Positions 34,314 through 41,970 of a stretch of 64,000 bases of DNA are shown here, piece by piece. The stretch covers positions 1-64,000 of the forward strand of contig UPYK01000003.1 in NCBI GenBank assembly GCA_900538545.1. The letters are read 5' to 3'. A program made the translations under genes and the position numbers. The notes under the pieces were generated by a model. The model made no database searches. It had not been told where the DNA came from and worked only from the letters and a program-made list of their open reading frames with translations. Position 1 is the first letter of the stretch. Every line of letters begins with the position of its first letter. This DNA comes from an uncultured Eggerthella sp. (lineage in GTDB: Bacteria > Actinomycetota > Coriobacteriia > Coriobacteriales > Eggerthellaceae).

Positions 34314-34973
34314 CTAGTTCTGCATATACTTCGCTATTTCGGGGATCATGCCATGGCGCAACGCAACGAGCACGGTATCCCCATGGTAAAGAACGCTGCT
34401 TGGCGTGGGGATCGAACTGATCTCTCCATCAGCGCGCTCAAAGGCGCAGACACGTATCTTGTGACGCGACTCAAGATCGCTCACCTTGATATAGTCGGAG
34501 CGCGTTTGGGAGAGATCGAGCGCGAATTGCACGACCTCGCAATCGCCCAACGTGGTGATGTGGTCGCCCAAGCCTGAAGAGATCTTCGAGAATATCTCTT
34601 CAGCAACGAGCGCCGTTCCGCAGACATAGTCGATGCCGAGTTGCAAATAGGCGCGTTCGTGACCCGTGTTGTAAAGGCGTGCGACCGCATGCGGCACATC
34701 GTAGAGACGACGCGCGATCTCGACCACCATCAAATTCACGTTGTCGCTTTGCGTGACCGCAGCAAGAAAATCACACTCGTCGATGCCTGCTTTCATGAGC
34801 ACGTCCTCGTCGTAGCCAACACCAGCGAACGTAGCGCCATTGAAATCGCGCCCGAGCGAAGCAAAGGCGCGCGGATCGCGGTCGATCACACAAACATTGT
34901 TCTCATAATTGGAAAGCATGAGGGCAAGACGAGAACCCACACGACCACAACCTACCACGATGATGTTGCTCAT
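34314..34973 (-). CDS. Second TrkA-type potassium uptake regulatory protein
   Basis: The 219-residue protein has the RCK-N start IIVVGCGRVGSRLALML, VCVIDRDPRAFASLG, and FLAAVTQSDNVNLMVVEIARR, then an RCK-C domain ending in DTVLVALRHGMIPEIAKYM. It is about the same length as its neighbour but clearly different in sequence, so the two probably form a mixed regulatory ring for a channel encoded elsewhere. I use the ATG at 34971-34973; an in-frame GTG lies eight codons upstream. Confidence 0.9.
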   Translation of the reverse strand: MSNIIVVGCGRVGSRLALMLSNYENNVCVIDRDPRAFASLGRDFNGATFAGVGYDEDVLMKAGIDECDFLAAVTQSDNVNLMVVEIARRLYDVPHAVARLYNTGHERAYLQLGIDYVCGTALVAEEIFSKISSGLGDHITTLGDCEVVQFALDLSQTRSDYIKVSDLESRHKIRVCAFERADGEISSIPTPSSVLYHGDTVLVALRHGMIPEIAKYMQN

Positions 34974-35047
34974 GGCCTGTTGGCTCCTTTCTTGCACGAT
35001 TTATTCAGTATCAGAATCATACAACATCCGCTGCACCGTGCCTCAAC

Positions 35048-35073
35048 AAAAAAGCGCCCGAAGTGGACGCTTG
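35048..35073 (-). terminator. Terminator of the RlpA-like gene
   Basis: On the minus strand AAGCGTCC, a short loop and GGGCGCTT followed by TTTT. The stem has one mismatch. It lies about 75 bases past the stop of the RlpA-like gene and just upstream of the TrkA pair. Confidence 0.7.
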
Positions 35074-35146
35074 TGATAATTTCGCTTGGGATACGATCGC
35101 ACGTCCGATCAGCAAGACCCTGCATGATCGAAATGCCGCACGCTCC

Positions 35147-35902
35147 TTAGAGGAAACGGTAGTGGATCGAGCGCGTTCCCCAGTCGCTCGGTGAATCTGC
35201 GCCGAGCGCATGATACACGCCGGGAGCCAAGTCGAGGCAACGACCGTACTTGCCGAATCCGCCCGTATCGGTGACCGTTGCGATGACGACCTTGTCTTGA
35301 TAGCAGATCTCGACCACGCGACCGAGTAGGTAAGACTGGCTGGCTGGCACAGCGACCGTAACGCTGCCTTCGTCGAGCGGACGGCCAGAAGCCGTGGTAG
35401 AAACGCCGAACTTGCCTGCGCCGTTATCGTTCGTGGAAACGTTATAAGCCGAAGCAATACCGCTTGACCAGGTGCCATCGGAGAAATCGGGCGTGATCCG
35501 CGGGGCGGTGGGCAAGGGGTTGAGGGTACAAACTGCGTTTCCCTTTTCCACTGCCTGCGGATTCGCATAGTCAACAGCGACTGCTGCTATGACCGGATCG
35601 GGGTCTTTCACCGTGATGGAGCGCTGAGCGCCATCGGACGGATCAAGAGCTTCACTCACGGTGTTGTCTTGGTTCTCGTTATTCGAGGAAACACCTAAGC
35701 GTGTTTGCGAATCGATAGCGGTGGCATTCGATGATTGGGATGCGCCGATTCCGATGGTCGAGGAATCAACCTCGCCATAACCTTGCGCCTGCGTTGCTGC
35801 AAAGAAAGAAATAATGCCGGCAACTGCGAGCATTATCAGACCGAAGAGCACGAACCGAGAAAGGAAATTCCCGCTTCTTCTATGTACTTTGGCTGCTGCC
35901 AA
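35147..35902 (-). CDS. RlpA-like double-psi beta-barrel exported protein
   Basis: The 251-residue product begins with a basic segment and a signal or anchor helix (FVLFGLIMLAVAGIISFFAA, about residues 17-36). A Ser/Asn-rich linker follows, then a C-terminal double-psi barrel (about 150-250) with SGIASAYNV, TTASGRPLDEGSVTVAV and TVTDTGGFGKYGRCLDLAPG. This domain occurs in RlpA-type lytic transglycosylases and in endolytic wall proteins; the family's catalytic Asp is present in TDTGG and in RCLDLAPG. The usual start codons are missing: a TTG at 35900-35902 with a well-placed GGAGG fits best. The longer frame begins at 35956 (also TTG). Confidence 0.78.
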   Translation of the reverse strand: MAAAKVHRRSGNFLSRFVLFGLIMLAVAGIISFFAATQAQGYGEVDSSTIGIGASQSSNATAIDSQTRLGVSSNNENQDNTVSEALDPSDGAQRSITVKDPDPVIAAVAVDYANPQAVEKGNAVCTLNPLPTAPRITPDFSDGTWSSGIASAYNVSTNDNGAGKFGVSTTASGRPLDEGSVTVAVPASQSYLLGRVVEICYQDKVVIATVTDTGGFGKYGRCLDLAPGVYHALGADSPSDWGTRSIHYRFL

Positions 35903-36123
35903 AAAGCCTCCAATAAACACAACAAGTCCTGAGCCTGCACGTGCGAACACGAGCAAGAAACCTGTTTAGGATATGCAGTTGATTAGGATTGGAGCGCGAT
36001 TACTGCATGTAATGCTTAAGAGCGTGAAACGATTATAGCGTGAGTCGAGAGTGAGAACAAATCGAGAATAAGGGTGAACGGCAGCTCCTATAGGACTTAC
36101 CCGAAGGCGTTCTTCAAGGCTTA

Positions 36124-36969
36124 TCACAGTAAGCCCAGCGCAATAAACGATTTGAAATTCTCGAACGTGATATAGGAAGGCAGCGTTAAAACACCGAACT
36201 CATAGAAAGTAATGATACTTGCCACGAAGATGAGCAAAATTGCTCCAACATAACAAGTCGTGTTTTCGAATATGATGGCGGCGAACAACAGTGCCAGCGC
36301 GGTAACCCACACGAAGAAGGTGGGTGCCTGAACGAAAAAATTCCGGAAATCGTACAGTCCTACGGTGAACGGCAGGACTACGCAGCAAGCCTCGCAGAAA
36401 AGCAGGAATATGCAGATGCGTATAGGGATCGTACGGCGAGCGCTCGGAGACACCAAGAAGAACACGCCCGCTGGGATGAAATAAAGCGGGAGAAAGCTCA
36501 CGAACGATCTTCCCTCTTCTGCCAGCGTTGCCACCACGATCACAACCGTCGTGATGAGAAACGCAAGGCCGAAGAAAACCAAAGGAAGGCGGTATGAAGG
36601 GGTGCTTGGCTCTTCGCTGCGCAAGACAGCAGGCGTAGGTGCCTTCTGCTCGTACACCCTTACCTCTGGCTTGCCCGACAGCACATGGTCCTTGCTCAGG
36701 TTCACCACTCTGCGGTAGCGCTCCGATTGGACACGGCTTGGTTCAAGCTCGATGAACGATCCACTTGAAGGCCTGATGGGCAAGATGGCGAAGAGCACCA
36801 AATAGAGAACGATCGCAAGGCCGAACGTCACGAAACACAACGCAATGGCCGTTACCCGCACGAGAAGCGTATCGATGCTCACGCTTTCTGCGATTCCGGC
36901 GCATACCCCGCCGATCACCGCATTTTGCGGATCGCGGTACCAATTCTTTATCGAGCGTTCCTTTGACAC
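36124..36969 (-). CDS. PspC-domain membrane protein
   Basis: Residues about 5-65 form a PspC domain (NWYRDPQNAVIGGVCAGIAES, then a long helix VTAIALCFVTFGLAIVLYLVLFAILP). The rest of the 281-residue protein has about five more membrane helices. PspC proteins take part in envelope stress responses, sometimes with a sensor role; no PspA gene is in the window. The start is a GTG at 36967-36969 with a weak ribosome site. It lies between the RlpA-like and hemolysin III genes on the same strand. Confidence 0.85.
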   Translation of the reverse strand: MSKERSIKNWYRDPQNAVIGGVCAGIAESVSIDTLLVRVTAIALCFVTFGLAIVLYLVLFAILPIRPSSGSFIELEPSRVQSERYRRVVNLSKDHVLSGKPEVRVYEQKAPTPAVLRSEEPSTPSYRLPLVFFGLAFLITTVVIVVATLAEEGRSFVSFLPLYFIPAGVFFLVSPSARRTIPIRICIFLLFCEACCVVLPFTVGLYDFRNFFVQAPTFFVWVTALALLFAAIIFENTTCYVGAILLIFVASIITFYEFGVLTLPSYITFENFKSFIALGLL

Positions 36970-37046
36970 CGGCAGATCAGCGCCTTATGAGCGAATCGTG
37001 CACGGTGAAGCCTATAGCAAGTTCTCCGTAGTTCATGCGCACTTCC

Positions 37047-37721
37047 TTAGGCGAGCACGAACAGATAGATCGAGAAGAACTGGAAGATAGAGCCAGCGAG
37101 CACCCACAGGTGAAAGACCGAGTGCATGTACTTCTTCTTTTTCGTGCAGGTATAGAACACCGCCCCGATCGTGTAGCAGATGCCGCCCACCACGAGCAGC
37201 CAGAATCCAACAGGGTCGAGCAGCGTCCAGAGCGCCGGGATGCACACGACCACTGCCCATCCTTGCATGAGATAGAGAAGGGCCGAGATCCAGCGCGGGC
37301 GATTCACCCAGAACGCTTCGGCAACGATACCGGCAAGCGCAACGACCCACACGAAGATGCAGAGCGGAATGCCATTGTTATTGATGAGCGTGACCAGGCA
37401 ATACGGGGCATAACAGCCAGCGATATATAAGTAGATGCCGCAATGATCGAGCACCTTGAACACCCGCTTGGCTGCCGGCACAGCGATCGCATGATAGAGC
37501 GTGGACATGAGATATTCGACCACCATCGTGATCGAATAGATGAGCGCCGCCGCGAGCAACAAGCCCGCACCATGAGTAACCGCCTGCACCACGCACAGCG
37601 GAATGGCTGCGATAGCAAGCAAGGCTCCTACCCCATGCGTGACCGCATTGAAGATCTCTTCACCTAGGGTGTAGTCTTTCTGAGGTTTGGTCTTCATCGA
37701 TGGTGCGATAGCGCTTGACAT
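37047..37721 (-). CDS. Hemolysin III/PAQR-family membrane protein
   Basis: The 224-residue protein has seven predicted helices and the family motifs EEIFNAVTHGVGALL, MSTLYHAI, FKVLDHCGIYLYIAGCYAPY and HSVFHLWVLAGS. The conserved Ser, His and Asp residues match the putative zinc site of the PAQR (progestin and adipoQ receptor) group. Bacterial members (YqfA, HlyIII) have an unclear role in membrane lipid homeostasis; ceramidase-like activity has been proposed for relatives. The ATG follows AAGGAGCAGCA. Confidence 0.93.
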   Translation of the reverse strand: MSSAIAPSMKTKPQKDYTLGEEIFNAVTHGVGALLAIAAIPLCVVQAVTHGAGLLLAAALIYSITMVVEYLMSTLYHAIAVPAAKRVFKVLDHCGIYLYIAGCYAPYCLVTLINNNGIPLCIFVWVVALAGIVAEAFWVNRPRWISALLYLMQGWAVVVCIPALWTLLDPVGFWLLVVGGICYTIGAVFYTCTKKKKYMHSVFHLWVLAGSIFQFFSIYLFVLA

Positions 37722-37816
37722 TGCTGCTCCTTCTAGGATCTAGCATCTTAGTCGAATGGGCTTTGGGCACGCATGGTGCCGAGCCATCCTTCCAACTGCA
37801 GGGTCAGTTCACCATT

Positions 37817-39928
37817 CTACTGCATCGAGGATACAGAAGATTCGGCAGCTGTCTGCGTTTTATTCCCGCCAGGATGGCACCAGGAGAACCAGGCCGATGC
37901 ATCATCTTGTTCAGCATCGATGAGCTTGAGCGTGGAGGCACCCACGCCTGCCGCAGTGAAAGCGATGATGGTCGTAAGCTGCTTGTTGCGCTGAAGCGGA
38001 TTCGTTTGCAAAGAAGCCATCTGCACCTTCGTACGCGGCGTGATGGTGCGGTTGGTGCTGATACCGCTGTTCTCGATCGTCACATAGGTGCTGTCGTAAC
38101 CAAAGCCCGAGCCTTTATGCCAAAGGATCGCGCCCACGATATCCACGATGAAGATCAGAAGCGCCACGCCATAGAGCACGCGCGCGAAGACATCGGCCAT
38201 GGTGTAGAAGATGAGATAATCGCTGAGCTCTGAATACGACAGGAGATCGAAGTTCAGAGGTAGCGCCAGTAGGAACATGGTGATGAAGGTGAAGACGGCC
38301 AGCCAGAAGCCTCCGCCCTGCAGGATAGCGCGGCGCGTGATGGCGCGACGGCGCGCACGCGCAGGAAGCTTCTTGTCTGGTGCGGGCAGATCTTGCCACT
38401 CCGGCAAAAGCCCTGCAAGGATCTCGTCGACCTTATCGAGCTTGACGAACGGATGGATGACCAGACGCGCCTGGCTCTTCGTAGATGATTCCGAAGAGTC
38501 TTGGGCAGCGCTCGCAACACGTGCGAGCGAAAGCGTGCAGGATTTGAGCAAACGCTGGAAGAATGATTGACTGACCTCGACCGATTGAATGCGATCGATA
38601 TCGATGCCATTGAAGTTGTGGTTGATGATGCCATATTCGGTCTCGATGCGTGCGCCGCGCCTACGCGCGCGGAATCCGCCATAAGAAAGGCAAGCTCCGC
38701 CCACGGTGATGAGCCAGACCACGAGCATGATGGCAATGAAGGAACCCACGATGCTCACGATAACGCCGACCATCCATGAGGTTGGGATGAGGTCGATCAA
38801 ACCCGTGACCGTGCTGATCATCTCGTCTTCAGAGGTGTGGAACATGTAGCCGATGCCCGACAGGACAGAGCTCAGGGTGGCGAATATCGAGAGGAAGACC
38901 ACGACTACCGAAGTCTTTCCGGTCATGCCGGTAAGCACCAGTTGCTTATTGGAAAGCCCATATTCATAGGTGGTGGTACCCGTGTCGATGGCATCGCCTC
39001 CGAACACCCCGCGAAAATCGTTCACCAGATGAGCAGGCGTATCGAGCGCGTTGTATTCGTCCGCATTTGGGATGGTTGGCGCAACCGTTAGTGCAGGAAT
39101 AGTTGCGGCTGGCGCGCCTGTGGGAGCAGGGAGCGTTGAGGATGTAGCGTTTTGCGAAGCGACCGTGCCGAACGTTTCAGCTGCGTGTTCAGCGGTCATG
39201 CCCGCGGGCATTTCGACACCTGCAGCTTTCATCTGCGCGAACTGCTTGCGTGCGAAGAGTTCCTTACGCAGCGCTTCGGCTGCCGACTTCTCAATATAAG
39301 GAAGCGTGATCGCGGTGTTCGATGCCCCGCCTGCTGTTTCGATGCTCACGGTGCAAACCCCCGCGATGCGCTGGAACAGCGTTGCTTTCTGATTGATCGA
39401 CTGGATGCGCTGATAGGGAACGTGAGCGCGCTTCTTCGAGATGATGCCCGAATAGAAGCTGAACTCTTCGTTGGAATACTCGTACCAGATGTAGTTGTAG
39501 CTGATGAGCCGCACCAGCATCGCGATGCCAGTGGCCACAAGAACGATAGCGATCAATACCAGCAATACGATGAGGATGGAACCGCCCGTTGCATAGATGT
39601 CGATCAATTCGAAGAGCGCATCGCCCGCTGAAGCGATGGCCACCACGAACACGAAGGGCACGATGCGCAGAGCACCGAGCCAGACATAGCTGTGATTGAG
39701 CTTGTGCTTCACTGGTGCTGCAGCAGACGCGGGCGCGGATGCTGCTGGGGGCACCGCTCCTGCAACGGGAGAAGATCCAGGAAATGGCGCTGATGCTTCT
39801 GCTGGTGCTAATGTTGGTGTTGATGCTGGCGCAGACGCAGGTTCAGGAGCAGGCATAGCCACCGGCGCGCCCGTGGGTGCGGGCGGCTTGGGTGCTTCGT
39901 TCGATGGAGGAGTATTGGGAGATTCCAC
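37817..39928 (-). CDS. YdbT-like PH-domain (bPH2) membrane protein
   Basis: The 703-residue protein has a Pro/Ala-rich N-terminal tail of about 85 residues. About six membrane helices in pairs follow, alternating with YdbS/YdbT-type bacterial PH domains, seen in EFSFYSGIISKKRAHVPYQRIQSINQK, RIETEYGIINHNFNGIDIDRIQSVEVSQ and TVRITPRTKVQMASLQTNPLQR-like segments. An Ala/Thr-rich linker lies at about 250-290. The start is GTG at 39926-39928, four bases after the upstream YdbS gene, so the two form an operon. The pair is widespread and its role is unknown, possibly envelope stress. The linkers are longer than in B. subtilis YdbT. Confidence 0.85.
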   Translation of the reverse strand: MESPNTPPSNEAPKPPAPTGAPVAMPAPEPASAPASTPTLAPAEASAPFPGSSPVAGAVPPAASAPASAAAPVKHKLNHSYVWLGALRIVPFVFVVAIASAGDALFELIDIYATGGSILIVLLVLIAIVLVATGIAMLVRLISYNYIWYEYSNEEFSFYSGIISKKRAHVPYQRIQSINQKATLFQRIAGVCTVSIETAGGASNTAITLPYIEKSAAEALRKELFARKQFAQMKAAGVEMPAGMTAEHAAETFGTVASQNATSSTLPAPTGAPAATIPALTVAPTIPNADEYNALDTPAHLVNDFRGVFGGDAIDTGTTTYEYGLSNKQLVLTGMTGKTSVVVVFLSIFATLSSVLSGIGYMFHTSEDEMISTVTGLIDLIPTSWMVGVIVSIVGSFIAIMLVVWLITVGGACLSYGGFRARRRGARIETEYGIINHNFNGIDIDRIQSVEVSQSFFQRLLKSCTLSLARVASAAQDSSESSTKSQARLVIHPFVKLDKVDEILAGLLPEWQDLPAPDKKLPARARRRAITRRAILQGGGFWLAVFTFITMFLLALPLNFDLLSYSELSDYLIFYTMADVFARVLYGVALLIFIVDIVGAILWHKGSGFGYDSTYVTIENSGISTNRTITPRTKVQMASLQTNPLQRNKQLTTIIAFTAAGVGASTLKLIDAEQDDASAWFSWCHPGGNKTQTAAESSVSSMQ

Positions 39929-39931
39929 GCG

Positions 39932-40426
39932 CTACACATCCTCTTTGGCAAGGCGAGCGAATTCGGCAGCTTGATCGCGCAGCGTTTCAGCTTCAGCAGC
40001 GGGAAGCCCGGGAATCTCCATCGACCCCGCTGCGGTCGAGATCGTGACCGACGCAAGCCCCATCATGCGCAGAAGCGGACCTTGACGCGTGTCGGTATTC
40101 TGCACGCGAATGAACGGCACCACGGTATGCTTGCGCACGATGATGCCACGCATGATGTCGAGGAATTCCTTCGAAAGGGCATAGCTCCAGCGAATGTAGC
40201 GCAGCGGCGTGATGACCACCCAAAAGAGAATGAGCAAAGCAACGAAGCAGATGAACGATATGAGGCAATACGGGCCTGCCCACCAAGACGTGCTCTCGTC
40301 GACAAGAAGAGCGATCCCTCCAACCGCGAAGACGCACAAGAAAATGAGCGTGAGAGCGATCGTATCGCTTACGCGCCATACATTCTTGATGCGCGGATCG
40401 AGCTTTTGCTTTTGGGTTTCTTCCAT
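39932..40426 (-). CDS. YdbS-like PH-domain membrane protein
   Basis: The 164-residue protein has two membrane helices (about 23-44 and 53-75) and one bacterial PH domain (about 80-150) with SKEFLDIMRGIIVRKHTVVPFIRVQNTDTRQGP. It is the partner of YdbT. I use ATG 40424-40426 behind GGAGACATTC instead of the longer frame start at 40543, which runs through upstream non-coding DNA. Confidence 0.9.
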   Translation of the reverse strand: MEETQKQKLDPRIKNVWRVSDTIALTLIFLCVFAVGGIALLVDESTSWWAGPYCLISFICFVALLILFWVVITPLRYIRWSYALSKEFLDIMRGIIVRKHTVVPFIRVQNTDTRQGPLLRMMGLASVTISTAAGSMEIPGLPAAEAETLRDQAAEFARLAKEDV

Positions 40427-40466
40427 GAATGTCTCCGTTTGCCTTCGCGTGCGATTCGTTCTTCCG

Positions 40467-40472
40467 ATTATA
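40467..40472 (-). promoter_or_regulatory. TATAAT box before the YdbS gene
   Basis: A perfect TATAAT on the minus strand, about 40 bases upstream of the YdbS ATG. The -35 region is GC-rich and weak. The region between hypD and YdbS (about 225 bases) shows no other clear feature. Confidence 0.5.
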
Positions 40473-40651
40473 GCGGCAGGAGGGGTCTGCGCCGGGAAAG
40501 TGTAAGCATCTTTTAAGAAGCACTGGGGCGAAAGCACAGGCATTCAAGAAATACGAGCTTGGCGCAGAACGGTGAAGCTGCGAAATGATGAAACGGATAG
40601 GGATAGTCCGAGCAAGCGCGCGCTGCGCAACTGCCCTTCAAGAAACTGCTC

Positions 40652-41728
40652 TTAATAGTAGCGATAATAGGCAGCGCACGAGCCTTCCGAAGAGACCATG
40701 CACGGACCGACCGGATTCTCTGGCGTGCAAACTTTGCGGAAGAGCGGGCATTCATCAGGCGCCATGATGCCACGAAGCACATCTCCACAGCGGCAGCCCT
40801 TTGGATTTTGCGTGGGCTCCACTTCGGGATGGAAGCGCTTGACCGCATCGAAGTCTTCGAACTCTTCGCGGATCGCATAGCCTGAACCAGGGATCACGCC
40901 CAGCCCACGCCAGGTAGCATCGACCGTGTCGAACACTTCGTCGATCGCAGCGAGCGCAACGGGGTTACCTTCGCGCATGACTCCACGTGAATACGCGATC
41001 TCGATCTCGGCGCGCCCTTCGTGAAGCTGGCGCATGATCATGGCGATACCTTGCAGCACATCAACGGGCTCGAAACCGGTGATCACGCCAGGGATGCCAT
41101 ACTTTTCTGCGAGGAATTCATAGGGCTTCGTGCCGATGATCGTGGAAACATGACCGGGCAGGATGAGCGCATCGATCTTCAGTTCCGGATCGGAAACGAT
41201 CACTTCAAGAGCATTGGGCATATTCTTGTGCGCGACGAACACTGAGAAGTTCTTCAGGCCGAGCGCTTGGGCGCGCTTGATAGCCATAGCAACAAGGGGT
41301 GTGGTGGTCTCGAAGCCAACGCCTACGAACACGATCTCTTTATCGGGGTGCTCTTGAGCAAGCTTGAGCGCATCGAGCGGCGAATAGACGATGTTGATCG
41401 AACGGCCTTCGGCCTGTTCCTTGAGCAGGCTTGAGGTGGAACCCGGAACGCGCGTCATATCGCCGAAGGTGGCAATCATCACGTTCGGGATGCGCGCGAG
41501 CGCGATAACGGTGTCGATGTCTTCATTGGAGGTCACACAAACTGGACAACCCGGACCGGAAACGAGCTTCGTATCGTTCGGCATCAGATCGCGCAGGCCG
41601 TTGCGCGCGATGGCAACCGTGTGCGTTCCGCATACTTCCATGAGCGTTGCCTGTTCAGGCGCCCATGAATCGATCGAGTGGATGAGCCCTTTGGCAAGCG
41701 CGGGATCTTTGAACGCAGAAAGATCCAT
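40652..41728 (-). CDS. hypD: [NiFe]-hydrogenase maturation protein HypD
   Basis: HypD works with HypC to attach CN and CO ligands to the iron of the [NiFe] active site. The 358-residue protein has MEVCGTHTVAIARNGL, SGPGCPVCVT, the FVGVGFETTTP motif, and the [4Fe-4S] cluster cysteines near the C-terminus (GCRCGDVLRG, ECPLFRKVC, GPCMVSSEGSC). The ATG overlaps the end of hypC closely (three-base gap). It is the last gene of hypF-hypC-hypD as transcribed. Confidence 0.96.
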   Translation of the reverse strand: MDLSAFKDPALAKGLIHSIDSWAPEQATLMEVCGTHTVAIARNGLRDLMPNDTKLVSGPGCPVCVTSNEDIDTVIALARIPNVMIATFGDMTRVPGSTSSLLKEQAEGRSINIVYSPLDALKLAQEHPDKEIVFVGVGFETTTPLVAMAIKRAQALGLKNFSVFVAHKNMPNALEVIVSDPELKIDALILPGHVSTIIGTKPYEFLAEKYGIPGVITGFEPVDVLQGIAMIMRQLHEGRAEIEIAYSRGVMREGNPVALAAIDEVFDTVDATWRGLGVIPGSGYAIREEFEDFDAVKRFHPEVEPTQNPKGCRCGDVLRGIMAPDECPLFRKVCTPENPVGPCMVSSEGSCAAYYRYY

Positions 41729-41731
41729 GAA

Positions 41732-41968
41732 CTAGACCCCTTCAAGATCGGCGAGCTCGGGGAAGCTCTTCACCAGATCGAGCGTTTCTTGGGCGAACTG
41801 TTCATCGACCACTTCGATGGCGAAGCCCGCGTGCACGAGCACGTAACTGCCCACTTCCGCCTGAGGCGTGAGGTCGAGGGAAATCTCGCGCGTTACGCCG
41901 AGGATATCGACCGTGGCAAGATTGCCTTCATCGATCTCTTTGACTTGAGCTGGAATCGCTAAACACAT
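41732..41968 (-). CDS. hypC: [NiFe]-hydrogenase maturation chaperone HypC
   Basis: The 78-residue protein starts MCLAIPAQV, with the conserved Cys2 that becomes N-terminal after Met removal and binds the iron centre. The usual GSYVLVHAGFAIEVVD is present. I set the start at ATG 41966-41968 to give this N-terminus; an upstream GTG at 41974 lies two codons earlier. A GGAGG within hypF serves it. The hypF stop is two bases upstream. Confidence 0.95.
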   Translation of the reverse strand: MCLAIPAQVKEIDEGNLATVDILGVTREISLDLTPQAEVGSYVLVHAGFAIEVVDEQFAQETLDLVKSFPELADLEGV

Positions 41969-41970
41969 GA

